Part shown: positions 25,942 to 35,057 of the stretch, in pieces
How the letters are laid out: each line of letters begins with the position of its first letter
Numbering within the stretch: position 1 is the stretch's first letter
NCBI GenBank assembly: GCA_910584915.1
Contig: CAJUDM010000013.1
Span: 58,182-122,181 of the forward strand
Origin: an uncultured Lachnospiraceae bacterium
GTDB lineage: Bacteria; Bacillota; Clostridia; Lachnospirales; Lachnospiraceae
Direction: 5' to 3'
DNA: 64,000 nucleotides
The notes under the pieces: model-generated
The model's database searches: none
The model's input: only the letters and a program-made list of their open reading frames with translations
Told to the model about the DNA's origin: nothing
Program-made: the position numbers and the translations under genes

Positions 25942-27464
25942 TGTTGCGAATGATACTGGCGGACGATGAGCCGATCATCACCAGAGGGATTAAGAAACTT
26001 CTTGACTGGAAGATGTTTGGAATTGAGATCACAGGGGAGTACGAGGACGGCAGGGCGGCATTTGAGGCGATCATCAGAGAGAGGCCGGATATCGCGCTTC
26101 TGGATATTTCCATGCCCGGCATGTCGGGTGTGGATATCCTGCGGGAATGCAAGGCGATGAATAACCCGGTGGCGGTCGTTTTTATCAGCGGGTTTCAGGA
26201 TTTTGAGTACGCCAAAGCCGCCCTGCAGTACGGGGCTGTGGACTATCTGCTCAAACCGGTGATCAGAGAGGAATTGCTAAAGGCGATAGAAAAGAGCATT
26301 CTTTTAAGCGGAAAAGAGAGGGATGACGGGAGGGAGGATGCAAAAGGAAGGATCGGAAACGGCATTATTGACTACGCCCCTCTGATAACGGATGAGGATG
26401 AGGGGTATGTGCCGATCTATGCGGACATTGTCTATCGGAAAGAAGAGGATGAACAGATCAAAAAGCTGGTGCATTTTTCTCTTGTCAGTTTTCTGGAAGA
26501 ATATTTGAACGAGACAGGAGAGGGAATTGTTTTTCGGAAAGACGGAAAGATCGTCATCGTCTTAAAAAAGACCGGGGCGGATGAAGTATACAAAATCGTG
26601 GAGGATATCTGGGAGAAATCCGTGGAAGCGTCAGGGCACACAACATTTTTCGTGGTGGGCGACGCGGTCCACTCCATGAGCGAAATTCCCGAAATGTTCA
26701 GGCAGTGCCTGACAAAGAGCGGCTATCTTTTCTTTGCGGAGCAGATGGCGGTGCCGGTGATAAATCTGCACGAAAAGATATTTGCGGCGAGAGAGAACAG
26801 TGAAACGCCGGGGGAGCTGCGGCAAAAGCTTTTTGACGCCGTAATAGCGCAGAATGAAGTGCAGATACAGCAGATAAGCAGACGCTACGGGAAGCTGGTG
26901 ATGCGTCTGGCGGAGGGAAAGAAGGAAGACGCCTGTTATTACTACTGTTCGGCGATCCGGTTTATGGAGGAACGCTTTGCGGCTTTTGATCTGCCGGGAC
27001 GGGGGCTGGATATACGGGAATTGTTGGAAAAAGGAAGAACATCTGAGAACTTTTCGGAAATGCGGGAGCTTTTTGAACAGGAGTTTGAGGCGTATCCGAA
27101 GATCATACGGGAAGCTGCCGTAAACAGCGACAGAAAGGATATCCTGAAAGCGAAAGAGTATATTGAAAAGCACTATATGGAAAATCTTTCCCTCAATGTA
27201 CTGGCGGAGGAGATTCATATGAACCCCTATTATTTCAGCAGCTTTTTCAAGAAAAATACGGGGGAAAATTTTAAGGATTATGTAAATCGCGTGCGGATCG
27301 AACACGCTCTGCCCATGCTGCTTTCCTCCGATATGAAGACTTACGAGATCGCGGAGAAAGTTGGTTTCGGGGATATCAGGATGTTCAATGCGGCGTTTAT
27401 GAAGATATACAGGGAAACGCCGGGCAGTTACCGGAAGCGGGCGAGAGAGCAGGGGGATAGGTGA
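25938..27464 (+). CDS. YesN-type response regulator with AraC DNA-binding domain (module 2)
   Basis: Partner of the previous kinase, 508 residues. Receiver domain with Asp9-Asp10 and probable phosphorylation site Asp56 (LLDISMPGMSG), a long linker, and two C-terminal AraC helix-turn-helix motifs (LSLNVLAEEIHMNPYYFSSF and KTYEIAEKVGFGDIRMFNAA). Starts ATGATG, overlapping the kinase stop. It probably activates the module 2 transporter and the GH43/GH88 genes immediately downstream, which start four bases after its stop. Confidence 0.93.
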   Translation: MMLRMILADDEPIITRGIKKLLDWKMFGIEITGEYEDGRAAFEAIIRERPDIALLDISMPGMSGVDILRECKAMNNPVAVVFISGFQDFEYAKAALQYGAVDYLLKPVIREELLKAIEKSILLSGKERDDGREDAKGRIGNGIIDYAPLITDEDEGYVPIYADIVYRKEEDEQIKKLVHFSLVSFLEEYLNETGEGIVFRKDGKIVIVLKKTGADEVYKIVEDIWEKSVEASGHTTFFVVGDAVHSMSEIPEMFRQCLTKSGYLFFAEQMAVPVINLHEKIFAARENSETPGELRQKLFDAVIAQNEVQIQQISRRYGKLVMRLAEGKKEDACYYYCSAIRFMEERFAAFDLPGRGLDIRELLEKGRTSENFSEMRELFEQEFEAYPKIIREAAVNSDRKDILKAKEYIEKHYMENLSLNVLAEEIHMNPYYFSSFFKKNTGENFKDYVNRVRIEHALPMLLSSDMKTYEIAEKVGFGDIRMFNAAFMKIYRETPGSYRKRAREQGDR

Positions 27465-27468
27465 AGAG

Positions 27469-29232
27469 ATGAGAGAAACGATCAGAAATCCCATTTTGAG
27501 GGGATTTCATCCGGATCCTTCCATTGTGAGGGTAAAGGATGATTACTATATTGCGACATCCACCTTTGAGTGGTGGCCGGGGATCAGGCTGCATCATTCC
27601 GGAGATTTAAAGAACTGGGAACTGATCGGCTATCCACTAAACAGAGTGTCGCAGCTTGACCTGCGCGGCGTGGGAGCGTCCCAGGGCGTGTGGGCGCCGG
27701 ATCTCACCTGGGCAGATGGGATTTTCTACCTGGTCTATACGGTGGTAAAGTCATTTTACTGCAATATGTATGACACGGAAAATTATATGATAACGGCGGC
27801 GGATATACATGGTCCATGGTCAGAACCGGTTTCGCTAAACAATTTCGGGTTTGATCCGTCCCTGTTTCATGATACGGACGGGAGAAAATATATCGTCAGC
27901 ATGACAACAGACCACAGAGTGCCGAAAAAATATGCGGGGCGTCTGGTATTGCAGGAGTACGATCCGGTGAAAAAAGCGATGACGGGGCCGGTGCAGGATA
28001 TCTACCGGGGAGAGAAAATTTTTCTGGAGGGACCGCACATTTTTAAGAGGAAGGACTGGTATTATCTGTTTGCGGCGGACACCGGAACCGGGGAGGGACA
28101 CGGACAATCCATCCTGCGCTCTGAGAATGTCTGGGGGCCTTACGAGATGTTCCGGGCAGATTTTATGCACAGGGACAGTGAGACAGAAGCATATTCCATA
28201 CTGACAAGCAGACATCATGAGGATATTTTGCTGCAGAAGAGCGGGCACTGTGATCTGGTGGAGACACCGGACGGCGAATGGTATGCGGTGCACCTTTGCG
28301 GGCGGGCATCGGGAGATAAAAACCCGGCGGATGCAAAACGTTTCCCGGGGTGCCGCCGGTATATGATCGGCAGGGAGACAGCGCTGCAGAAGATGCGCTG
28401 GACAAAGGACGACTGGCTTGTCCTGGACGGCGGAGGGAATACGCCGAAGGAAGAGGTGGAGGGGCCGGAAGTTTTTGCCGGACCGGAAAGATCGGAAGTC
28501 TTTGGTGGGACGGAGGCAGAGGGGAGGAGATTTGCCGGGCAGGAAAAAGCAGCAGATGAGCAGGGAGCTGCCGGGCGGGAAAAAGTGTCGGATGAGGTGA
28601 GAGGATGCGCGGTCGGCAGACTTGTAAGGGATGATTTTGATCGGAAAGAGTTAGATCTGGATTATCAGTCCCTGCGGATACCGATGGATGAGCATTATAT
28701 TTCTTTATCGGCGAGGCCGGGATGGCTTCGGATGTACGGCAGAAGTGGCCTTTCCTCGAAGTTTTCCCAGACGCTGATCGCGAGAAGGATGACGCAGTAT
28801 CATATGAGCGCTTCCGCCTGTGTGGAGTTTGAGCCGGAAAATTATAAACAGATGGCGGGATTGATCTTTTTGTATGATACGGATAATTATCTGTATCTCC
28901 ATGTGTCAGTGGATGAGGAGATCGGAAAGTGCATCACGTTATTAAAAGCAGAGAACAGAAAGTATGAGTACCTGACGGGATATCTGCCGATAGCGGAAGA
29001 GAAAGCGATATTTTTAAAACTGAAAATAGAGGAACATTTCGTGCAGTTTTATTACGGTTATGAAGAAGGCGGGATGGAGAAGATCGGTTCCCTTATCAAT
29101 GCGGGATTTCTCTCGGATGAGGCCTGCGAGGAAGGGTGGTTTGGCGGCGTGATGATCGGGATATGCTGCCAGGACCTGACAGGATTTGGGAAATATGCCG
29201 ATTTTGACTACTTTGAGGTCAGGGAGGATTAA
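27469..29232 (+). CDS. Glycoside hydrolase family 43 protein (beta-xylosidase/arabinofuranosidase type)
   Basis: A cytoplasmic five-bladed propeller enzyme of 587 residues. The opening NPILRGFHPDPSIVRVKDD carries the general-base Asp; FDPSLFHDTDGRKYIVS holds the second Asp and LEGPHIFKRKDWYYLFAA the catalytic Glu. A C-terminal beta-sandwich (about 390-587) is of the type common in XynB-like GH43. Expected to remove xylose or arabinose from imported oligosaccharides; specificity unproven. A low-complexity Glu/Gly-rich insert (28447-28610) lies between the two domains. It starts four bases after the regulator gene. Confidence 0.88.
   Translation: MRETIRNPILRGFHPDPSIVRVKDDYYIATSTFEWWPGIRLHHSGDLKNWELIGYPLNRVSQLDLRGVGASQGVWAPDLTWADGIFYLVYTVVKSFYCNMYDTENYMITAADIHGPWSEPVSLNNFGFDPSLFHDTDGRKYIVSMTTDHRVPKKYAGRLVLQEYDPVKKAMTGPVQDIYRGEKIFLEGPHIFKRKDWYYLFAADTGTGEGHGQSILRSENVWGPYEMFRADFMHRDSETEAYSILTSRHHEDILLQKSGHCDLVETPDGEWYAVHLCGRASGDKNPADAKRFPGCRRYMIGRETALQKMRWTKDDWLVLDGGGNTPKEEVEGPEVFAGPERSEVFGGTEAEGRRFAGQEKAADEQGAAGREKVSDEVRGCAVGRLVRDDFDRKELDLDYQSLRIPMDEHYISLSARPGWLRMYGRSGLSSKFSQTLIARRMTQYHMSASACVEFEPENYKQMAGLIFLYDTDNYLYLHVSVDEEIGKCITLLKAENRKYEYLTGYLPIAEEKAIFLKLKIEEHFVQFYYGYEEGGMEKIGSLINAGFLSDEACEEGWFGGVMIGICCQDLTGFGKYADFDYFEVRED
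28447..28610 (+). repeat. Degenerate tandem repeats in the GH43 interdomain linker
   Basis: Units around CCGGAAGTNTTTG recur, and a 36-bp unit appears twice (TGCCGGGCAGGAAAAAGC and TGCCGGGCGGGAAAAAGT starts), encoding AGQEKAADEQGA and AGREKVSDEVRG. The expansion makes a charged linker and keeps frame. Confidence 0.55.
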
Positions 29233-29247
29233 AAAGAGGAGGAAGCG

Positions 29248-30399
29248 ATGGAAGACTATAGCGTATGGGCGGAGGAGATTTCGGAAAAGATACGGGAGAA
29301 AATCGCCTGGGTCAGCGAGAAGAACAGGGATAAAATACCTTATACTACGGATGAAAACGGCGATTACGATGACCGGTCGGATACGAGCCGGACCTGGAAT
29401 CAGGACGATGGGTTAAACTGGTGGACCAACGGTTTCTGGAGCGGCATCCAGTGGCTTCTGTATCAGGACACCGGGGAAGAAAAATATGCGGAGATTGCAA
29501 GGGTATCGGAGAGAAAGCTGGAAAAGTGCTTTGAGGCTTACTTCGGGCTTCACCATGATGTGGGCTTTATGTTCCAGCCGACTGCGGTGGCGGACTATAA
29601 GCTCACTGGGAATCCGGATGCAAAGCGGATCGCCATGCACGCGGCAAACCTGTTAGCCGGACGCTTCAATCCGGCGGGGAATTTTATCCGCGCGTGGAAC
29701 GAAGTGGGGGAGGACGATACAAGGGGATGGGCGATCATTGACTGTATGTTCAATATCTCTCTGCTGTACTGGGCGTCGGAGGAGAGCGGTGATCCGCGAT
29801 TCCGTCAGATCGCCATGCGCCACGCTGACACGGTGTTAAATTCCTTCCTGCGCCCCGACGGCTCAGTCTGCCATATCGTGGAGTTCGACCCGGAGACAGG
29901 GGAGAGGCTTAGAAGCCATGGCGGGCAGGGGTATGCGAGGGGATCCTCGTGGACGAGAGGACAGGGCTGGGCATTGTACGGCTTTGCCAACAGCTATACC
30001 CACACGGGAAAGAAAGAATATCTGGATGCGGCGAAACGGTGCGCGCACTACTGTATGGCAAATCTCTCCGAGAGTGGCATTATTCCGGTGGACTTCAGAC
30101 AGCCGAAAGAGCCGGCATGGGAGGATTCCTGCGGCGCCTGTGTGATCGCGGGAGGGCTTTTGGAGGTTGCGGGACATGTTTCGGAGACGGAAAAAGAGAT
30201 GTATGTCCGGGGGGCGGTGAAGATCCTGAAAGCCATTGCGGAGACGAGGGCGGACTGGACGAAAGACTGTGATGCGATCGTCAAAAACTGCAGCGCAGCT
30301 TATCACAGTACACCCCACCACACGACAATGGTGTATGCGGATTACTTTTTTATCGAAGCGATCTGCAAGCTCAGAGGTATCGGAAAGCTGCTGTGGTAG
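29248..30399 (+). CDS. Unsaturated glucuronyl hydrolase, glycoside hydrolase family 88
   Basis: Hydrates the double bond of unsaturated uronate at the non-reducing end of lyase-derived oligosaccharides, releasing 5-keto-4-deoxyuronate. 383 residues, cytoplasmic, alpha6/alpha6-barrel. Seen: NQDDGLNWWTNGFWSGIQWL near 50-70, GLHHDVGFMF, NEVGEDDTRGWAIIDCMFNI with the probable catalytic Asp, RGQGWALYGFANSYTHT and the C-terminal YADYFFIEAICKL. AGAGGAGGAA precedes the ATG. It is followed by kduI and a kduD-like gene, which process its product. GH105 is the alternative, but overall motifs fit GH88. Confidence 0.9.
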   Translation: MEDYSVWAEEISEKIREKIAWVSEKNRDKIPYTTDENGDYDDRSDTSRTWNQDDGLNWWTNGFWSGIQWLLYQDTGEEKYAEIARVSERKLEKCFEAYFGLHHDVGFMFQPTAVADYKLTGNPDAKRIAMHAANLLAGRFNPAGNFIRAWNEVGEDDTRGWAIIDCMFNISLLYWASEESGDPRFRQIAMRHADTVLNSFLRPDGSVCHIVEFDPETGERLRSHGGQGYARGSSWTRGQGWALYGFANSYTHTGKKEYLDAAKRCAHYCMANLSESGIIPVDFRQPKEPAWEDSCGACVIAGGLLEVAGHVSETEKEMYVRGAVKILKAIAETRADWTKDCDAIVKNCSAAYHSTPHHTTMVYADYFFIEAICKLRGIGKLLW

Positions 30400-30502
30400 C
30401 CTTCCAGGGAAGCAGATATGCTCTCTCTGCGGTTTTGACGCAGCGGCTTTATAACAGAGCATGTGTTTAAAAGTATAAAAAAATTTTGGAGGAGGATTTA
30501 AG

Positions 30503-31381
30503 ATGGAACTGAGAACAGCCGCTTCACCGAGAGATGTGAAGCATTACACGACGGAGAGATTGAGAGAGGAATTTCTGATTCAGGATCTGTTTCAGGCGGA
30601 TGAGATCAAACTGGTGTACAGCCATATCGACCGCATTATCACGGGGGCGGCGACGCCGGTGTCAAAGGAGTTAAAGCTGACGGCGGGCGGGGAACTGCGG
30701 GCGGAGTATTTTCTGGAGCGCCGGGAGATGGGCGTCATCAACATCGGCGGCGCGGGGAGCATCACCGTGGACGGAAAGAAATATGAGGTGGGTTTTAAAG
30801 AGGCGATGTATATCGGTATGGGCGCGAAAGATATTGTCTTTGGGAGCGCGGACGGAAAAGAACCCGCCAAATTCTACTTAAACAGCGCGCCTGCTCATAA
30901 AACATACCCGACAGTGCTGATTAAACCCGAGGGAACGCCGGAAGAGGGCATGACGGAAAACGGCATTGTTATCGTAAAAGAGGAAAACAAGGTGGAACTC
31001 GGCTCACTGGAAGAATCCAACCACAGGGTGATCTGTAAATATATCCTGCCCGGGCAGGTGGAGAGCTGCCAGCTTGTGATGGGGATGACGAGCTTAAAGC
31101 CGGGAAGCGTCTGGAATACGATGCCCTGCCATACCCACGACAGACGGATGGAAGTGTACCTGTATTTTGAGATGCCGGAGGATGCCATTGTCATGCATTA
31201 CATGGGAGAACCGGATGAGACAAGGCACATCGTCATGAGAAACGAGGAGGCGGCCATCTCCCCGAGCTGGTCCATCCATGCGGGCTGCGGCAGCTGCGCT
31301 TACACGTTCATCTGGGGCATGGTCGGTGAGAATCAGGCCTTTGACGATATGGACGCCGTGGCGATGAAAGATCTGAGATAA
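30503..31381 (+). CDS. kduI: 5-dehydro-4-deoxy-D-glucuronate isomerase
   Basis: Isomerises 5-keto-4-deoxyuronate to 2,5-diketo-3-deoxygluconate, the step after the GH88 enzyme. 292 residues, close to the usual 278. A cupin-type protein: the metal-binding residues are seen in MPCHTHDRRMEVYLYF (two His and a Glu) and SIHAGCG (His). Start ATG after GGAGGAGG. It is placed between gh88 and a GH43/kduD-like pair, giving a coherent uronate route. Confidence 0.94.
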   Translation: MELRTAASPRDVKHYTTERLREEFLIQDLFQADEIKLVYSHIDRIITGAATPVSKELKLTAGGELRAEYFLERREMGVINIGGAGSITVDGKKYEVGFKEAMYIGMGAKDIVFGSADGKEPAKFYLNSAPAHKTYPTVLIKPEGTPEEGMTENGIVIVKEENKVELGSLEESNHRVICKYILPGQVESCQLVMGMTSLKPGSVWNTMPCHTHDRRMEVYLYFEMPEDAIVMHYMGEPDETRHIVMRNEEAAISPSWSIHAGCGSCAYTFIWGMVGENQAFDDMDAVAMKDLR

Positions 31382-31450
31382 AGGGCTGTAGAAGGAGTAT
31401 CGCGGGCAATCGGTAACAGGAAAACGAGTGCGGAAAAGGAGAAAATAAAA

Positions 31451-33067
31451 ATGATAGAGAATCCGATACTGAAAGGTTTTAACCCAGATCCCTGTATCTG
31501 CAGGAAAGGGGAGGATTATTACATAGCAGTATCTTCCTTTGAATGGTTTCCGGCGATACCGATCTATCATTCAAAAGATTTGAAGAACTGGGAGCTTCTC
31601 ACCCATGTTATTACGGACGAGAAGCGGCTTGATCTGGGCAGGCTGCGCACCGGGCAGGGAATCTGGGCACCGGATATAAGTTATTGTGAGCAGGATAGTC
31701 TGTTTTATGTTGTTTATGGAAGTATGGTTCCCAATGGAATGAACATTGACAATTATCTGATTACGGCGCCGGATATTATGGGACCGTGGAGCGAGCCTGT
31801 GTATCTGCAGTCCTCCGGATTTGATGCGTCGATTTTCCATGATGACGATGGCAGGAAGTATGTGATGTCTCTGGAATGGGAGCGCAGGGAGGGGTACTAC
31901 AGACCGGGAGCGGTCTGTATGGCGGAGTATTCTGCACAGGAAAAGCGTCTTCTCGATTATCCGAAACGTGTCTGGTATGGTGGAACGAAGAGAGGATGGA
32001 TTGAGGGACCGCATATGTACAGACATGCCGGAAAGTATTATCTGCTCTGTGCAGAGGGCGGAACAGGCTATCATCACTGTGCGGCTGTCGGGCGCAGCGG
32101 ATCCGTATGGGGTCCTTTCGAGAGCGATCCGGGGAATCCGATTATTACTTCATTTTTGGATAAGGGGGAGGAAGTGCGGACGAAAGCGGGGGAGGAGTAT
32201 AAATTTTATAATCCCGGCATTCGCATTCAGAAAGCCGGCCACGCCAGCCTTGTTGAGACGACAAACGGAAGATGGTATGCGGCGCATCTATGCGCAAGAC
32301 CGTTTTTTCCGGAGCTGCGCTGTACCCTGGGGCGGGAGACTGCGATTGAGGCGATGGTATGGACAGAGGACGGCTGGATTCGCAAGAAAAACGGAAGCCC
32401 ATTGCCTGAGGACGCGTGTGAGGAGAGCGGACTTGCGGAGATTTCTTTGCCCCGGACACCGGAGTTTGACGATTTTGATGACGACAGATTGGGTATTGCA
32501 TATTATGCGCCGAGGCATATGCCGGATACGTTTGCGGATGTGACAGCCAGAAAGGGATATGTGCGCCTGCGCGGCCAGGAGGTGTTAGACTCCTTCGATA
32601 AGGTGAGTGTGCTGGCGCGCAAACTGACGTCTGTTCATATGGTGATTCAGACGAAACTGGAATTTACTCCGGAGGTATGGCAGCATACGGCAGGTCTGGT
32701 ATTGTACTATGATAACCTGAATTATCTGTATCTGAGAAAGTATTATAGTGAGAAGCTCGGGCAAAGTGCACTGTCAATTGTGAATTCCGACAAAGGCGTG
32801 GTAAAGGAACTGACGGAGACAAGGACAGCAGTGTCGGAACAGCCTGTCAGGTTAAAAATGGTTATTGACAGCCGTGCGACTCATTTTGAGTGGGCGTATG
32901 GGGAGGACTGGAACATGATTGGCGGCGTGTTTGACACGACGCGGTTCTCGGATGAGTACGCGGGAGAATTTACGGGCACAATGGCAGGCATTGCCTGCAC
33001 GGACGGTGTGTTTCGTAGAAAGTATGCGGATTTTGACTATTTTTCTATGGAAGATTTAGAAAAATAA
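31451..33067 (+). CDS. Second glycoside hydrolase family 43 protein
   Basis: 538 residues, a paralogue of the 27469 gene with the same layout but no linker expansion. Catalytic motifs: ENPILKGFNPDPCICRKGED (Asp), SGFDASIFHDDDGRKYVMS (Asp) and WIEGPHMYRHAGKYYLLCAE (Glu). A C-terminal beta-sandwich ends in YADFDYFSMED. Cys replaces the usual Ser after NPDP. Likely an intracellular xylosidase or arabinofuranosidase with a different substrate preference from its paralogue. Codon use looks slightly AT-richer than kduI. Confidence 0.88.
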   Translation: MIENPILKGFNPDPCICRKGEDYYIAVSSFEWFPAIPIYHSKDLKNWELLTHVITDEKRLDLGRLRTGQGIWAPDISYCEQDSLFYVVYGSMVPNGMNIDNYLITAPDIMGPWSEPVYLQSSGFDASIFHDDDGRKYVMSLEWERREGYYRPGAVCMAEYSAQEKRLLDYPKRVWYGGTKRGWIEGPHMYRHAGKYYLLCAEGGTGYHHCAAVGRSGSVWGPFESDPGNPIITSFLDKGEEVRTKAGEEYKFYNPGIRIQKAGHASLVETTNGRWYAAHLCARPFFPELRCTLGRETAIEAMVWTEDGWIRKKNGSPLPEDACEESGLAEISLPRTPEFDDFDDDRLGIAYYAPRHMPDTFADVTARKGYVRLRGQEVLDSFDKVSVLARKLTSVHMVIQTKLEFTPEVWQHTAGLVLYYDNLNYLYLRKYYSEKLGQSALSIVNSDKGVVKELTETRTAVSEQPVRLKMVIDSRATHFEWAYGEDWNMIGGVFDTTRFSDEYAGEFTGTMAGIACTDGVFRRKYADFDYFSMEDLEK

Positions 33068-33103
33068 CAATAATATTTTGAAAGAAGAAAGGAGAATAAG
33101 AGA

Positions 33104-33910
33104 ATGAGTGATTTTATGAAGAAATTTTCTCTGGAAGGAAAAACAGCATTGGTGACAGGGGCATCCTACGGGATTGGTTTTGCAATCGCGACAGCTTACG
33201 CCGAGGCGGGCGCGGCAATCGTATTTAACGATATCAAACAGGAACTGGTGGACAAAGGACTTGCGGCTTATGCGGAAAAGGGCATCAAAGCCCACGGCTA
33301 TGTGTGTGATGTGACAAATGAGGAGCAGGTGCAGGCGATGGCCGCGCAGATTGAAAGAGAAGTGGGCGTGATCGATATTCTGGTAAACAATGCGGGAATC
33401 ATCAAAAGGATCCCGATGTGCGATATGACGGCGGATCAGTTCAGACAGGTCATCGATGTAGACTTAAACGCGCCGTTTATCGTCTCTAAGGCGGTGATCC
33501 CGGGAATGATCAAAAAAGGCGGCGGAAAGATCATCAACATCTGTTCGATGATGAGCGAACTGGGCAGGGAGACGGTGTCCGCTTATGCCGCAGCGAAAGG
33601 CGGATTGAAGATGCTGACCAGGAATATCGCGTCCGAATACGGCGAGTTCAACATTCAGTGCAACGGTATCGGACCGGGCTATATCGCTACGCCGCAGACA
33701 GCGCCGCTTCGTGAACTCCAGCCGGACGGTTCAAGGCATCCTTTCGACCAGTTCATCATCGCCAAGACTCCTGCAGCACGCTGGGGTGAGACGGAGGATC
33801 TGCGGGGACATGCAGTATTCCTTGCATCCGAGGCGTCGGATTTTGTGAACGGGCATATTCTCTATGTGGACGGCGGAATTCTGGCGTATATCGGCAAGCA
33901 GCCGCAATAG
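33104..33910 (+). CDS. SDR-family dehydrogenase, KduD / gluconate 5-dehydrogenase type
   Basis: NAD(P)-dependent short-chain dehydrogenase of 268 residues. It has TGASYGIGFAIA (cofactor loop), NNAGIIKR, the catalytic Ser in INICSMMSEL, and YAAAKGG (Tyr and Lys). Next to kduI it most likely reduces 2,5-diketo-3-deoxygluconate to 2-keto-3-deoxygluconate (KduD). The sequence also resembles gluconate 5-dehydrogenases, and the two cannot be separated by eye. AAAGGAG precedes the ATG. Confidence 0.85.
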   Translation: MSDFMKKFSLEGKTALVTGASYGIGFAIATAYAEAGAAIVFNDIKQELVDKGLAAYAEKGIKAHGYVCDVTNEEQVQAMAAQIEREVGVIDILVNNAGIIKRIPMCDMTADQFRQVIDVDLNAPFIVSKAVIPGMIKKGGGKIINICSMMSELGRETVSAYAAAKGGLKMLTRNIASEYGEFNIQCNGIGPGYIATPQTAPLRELQPDGSRHPFDQFIIAKTPAARWGETEDLRGHAVFLASEASDFVNGHILYVDGGILAYIGKQPQ

Positions 33911-34003
33911 CTGCGAATAAAGGGTGACAAGATTGAAAGATCACACGGATGTGCTGATTTACTAATCGCGGGTTTGAGCCGGAGCCATAAACTGGGAATC
34001 ACA

Positions 34004-34026
34004 GCCGGGAATTTAAGATTCCCGGC
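34004..34026 (+). repeat. Perfect hairpin after the kduD-like gene
   Basis: GCCGGGAAT (34004-34012) pairs with ATTCCCGGC (34018-34026) with a 5-base loop; only a weak T-rich stretch follows. Possible end of the uronate operon. Confidence 0.55.
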
Positions 34027-34064
34027 GTGTGTCTTTGCAAAAAAGATTCGGTATGGAGGTAGCT

Positions 34065-34859
34065 ATGGAATTATGCATGAAAATTTTGAGTGGGGCTATG
34101 CAGACGAAAGCTGTCAGCAGGGGTACTGATGAGGTGAACCTTGTCTATAGTCAGGAATATGAGCCGGAAGACCGGATCGTCCTTGAAACTTCGGGGGAGG
34201 CAGCCTGGATATGGCTGCAGTTTGACGATGCCCTCGGCAGGTCGCTTGTCTATATCACGGGCAATGTGACTTATATCGTTCCTTTTGGGGAAAGGCGCAT
34301 CAATCTGTCACCAAAAGCGTTTTATGGAGAGAAGCATCTGTTGTGTGCCCGGAGGGCGAGGGATTTTGAAATAAATACATACAGGAATCTCGCAGTCAAT
34401 GTATGCGATCAGCATCATCTGAAAAACTGTTACCCCCACGTTTCTGCAAATGTGGAGACGAGAGGGGAGGCCGTATTTGCCGCGCAGAATGCGATTGATG
34501 GTGTTACAGTTAATACTGCACACGGGGAATGGCCGTACCAGTCATGGGGGATCAACAGGCAGGATGACGCCACGTTCAGGCTCTCGTTTGGCAGAACGGT
34601 AGAGATCGATAAGATCATCCTCTATTTAAGGGCAGATTTTCCCCACGATAACTGGTGGAAAAGTGTGAATTTTACGTTTTCGGATGGAAGTGAACTCAAA
34701 ATGGAGATGGAGAAAAGTACACAGTCCCATGAAATAGATTTTCCGGCAAAGCGGGTGTGTTTTCTTGAGATGGGGCAGATGGTGAAGTCCGAGGAGCCGT
34801 CGCCATTTCCGGCGCTGACGCAGATCGAGGTGTATGGCAGAGAGATCGGTTTATCTTAA
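34065..34859 (+). CDS. Discoidin (F5/8 type C)-like protein, function unknown
   Basis: 264 residues without signal peptide. The C-terminal half (about 135-260) reads as a galactose-binding/discoidin domain: VFAAQNAIDGVTVNTAHGEW, WGINRQDDATFRLSFGRTVE and KIILYLRADFPHDNWWKSVN. The N-terminal half is unrecognised beta-rich sequence. It could bind carbohydrate. ATG 34065 chosen because GGAGGT lies immediately before it. Placed after the uronate genes but separated by a hairpin; a terminator follows it. Confidence 0.65.
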   Translation: MELCMKILSGAMQTKAVSRGTDEVNLVYSQEYEPEDRIVLETSGEAAWIWLQFDDALGRSLVYITGNVTYIVPFGERRINLSPKAFYGEKHLLCARRARDFEINTYRNLAVNVCDQHHLKNCYPHVSANVETRGEAVFAAQNAIDGVTVNTAHGEWPYQSWGINRQDDATFRLSFGRTVEIDKIILYLRADFPHDNWWKSVNFTFSDGSELKMEMEKSTQSHEIDFPAKRVCFLEMGQMVKSEEPSPFPALTQIEVYGREIGLS

Positions 34860-34915
34860 AAGCGGGAGGACAGGAAACAGAAATAAATCAGAAATACATG
34901 CCAGCCAGTAGAGAG

Positions 34916-34961
34916 AAAACGGTCCGGGAGTCTGGAGAGACATACCGGGCCGTTTGTTTTT
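34916..34961 (+). terminator. Rho-independent terminator after the discoidin-like gene
   Basis: AAAACGGTCCGG pairs with CCGGGCCGTTT across a loop of about 20 bases, followed by GTTTTTG. Confidence 0.7.
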
Positions 34962-35057
34962 GTGTACTTGCATTTTGAGGCATTTCACACATAGAATGTG
35001 AAAAGAGAAAATATCAGGATTACCGGCGCGGACGGACGGTAGAGGTCAGAGGCGGTT

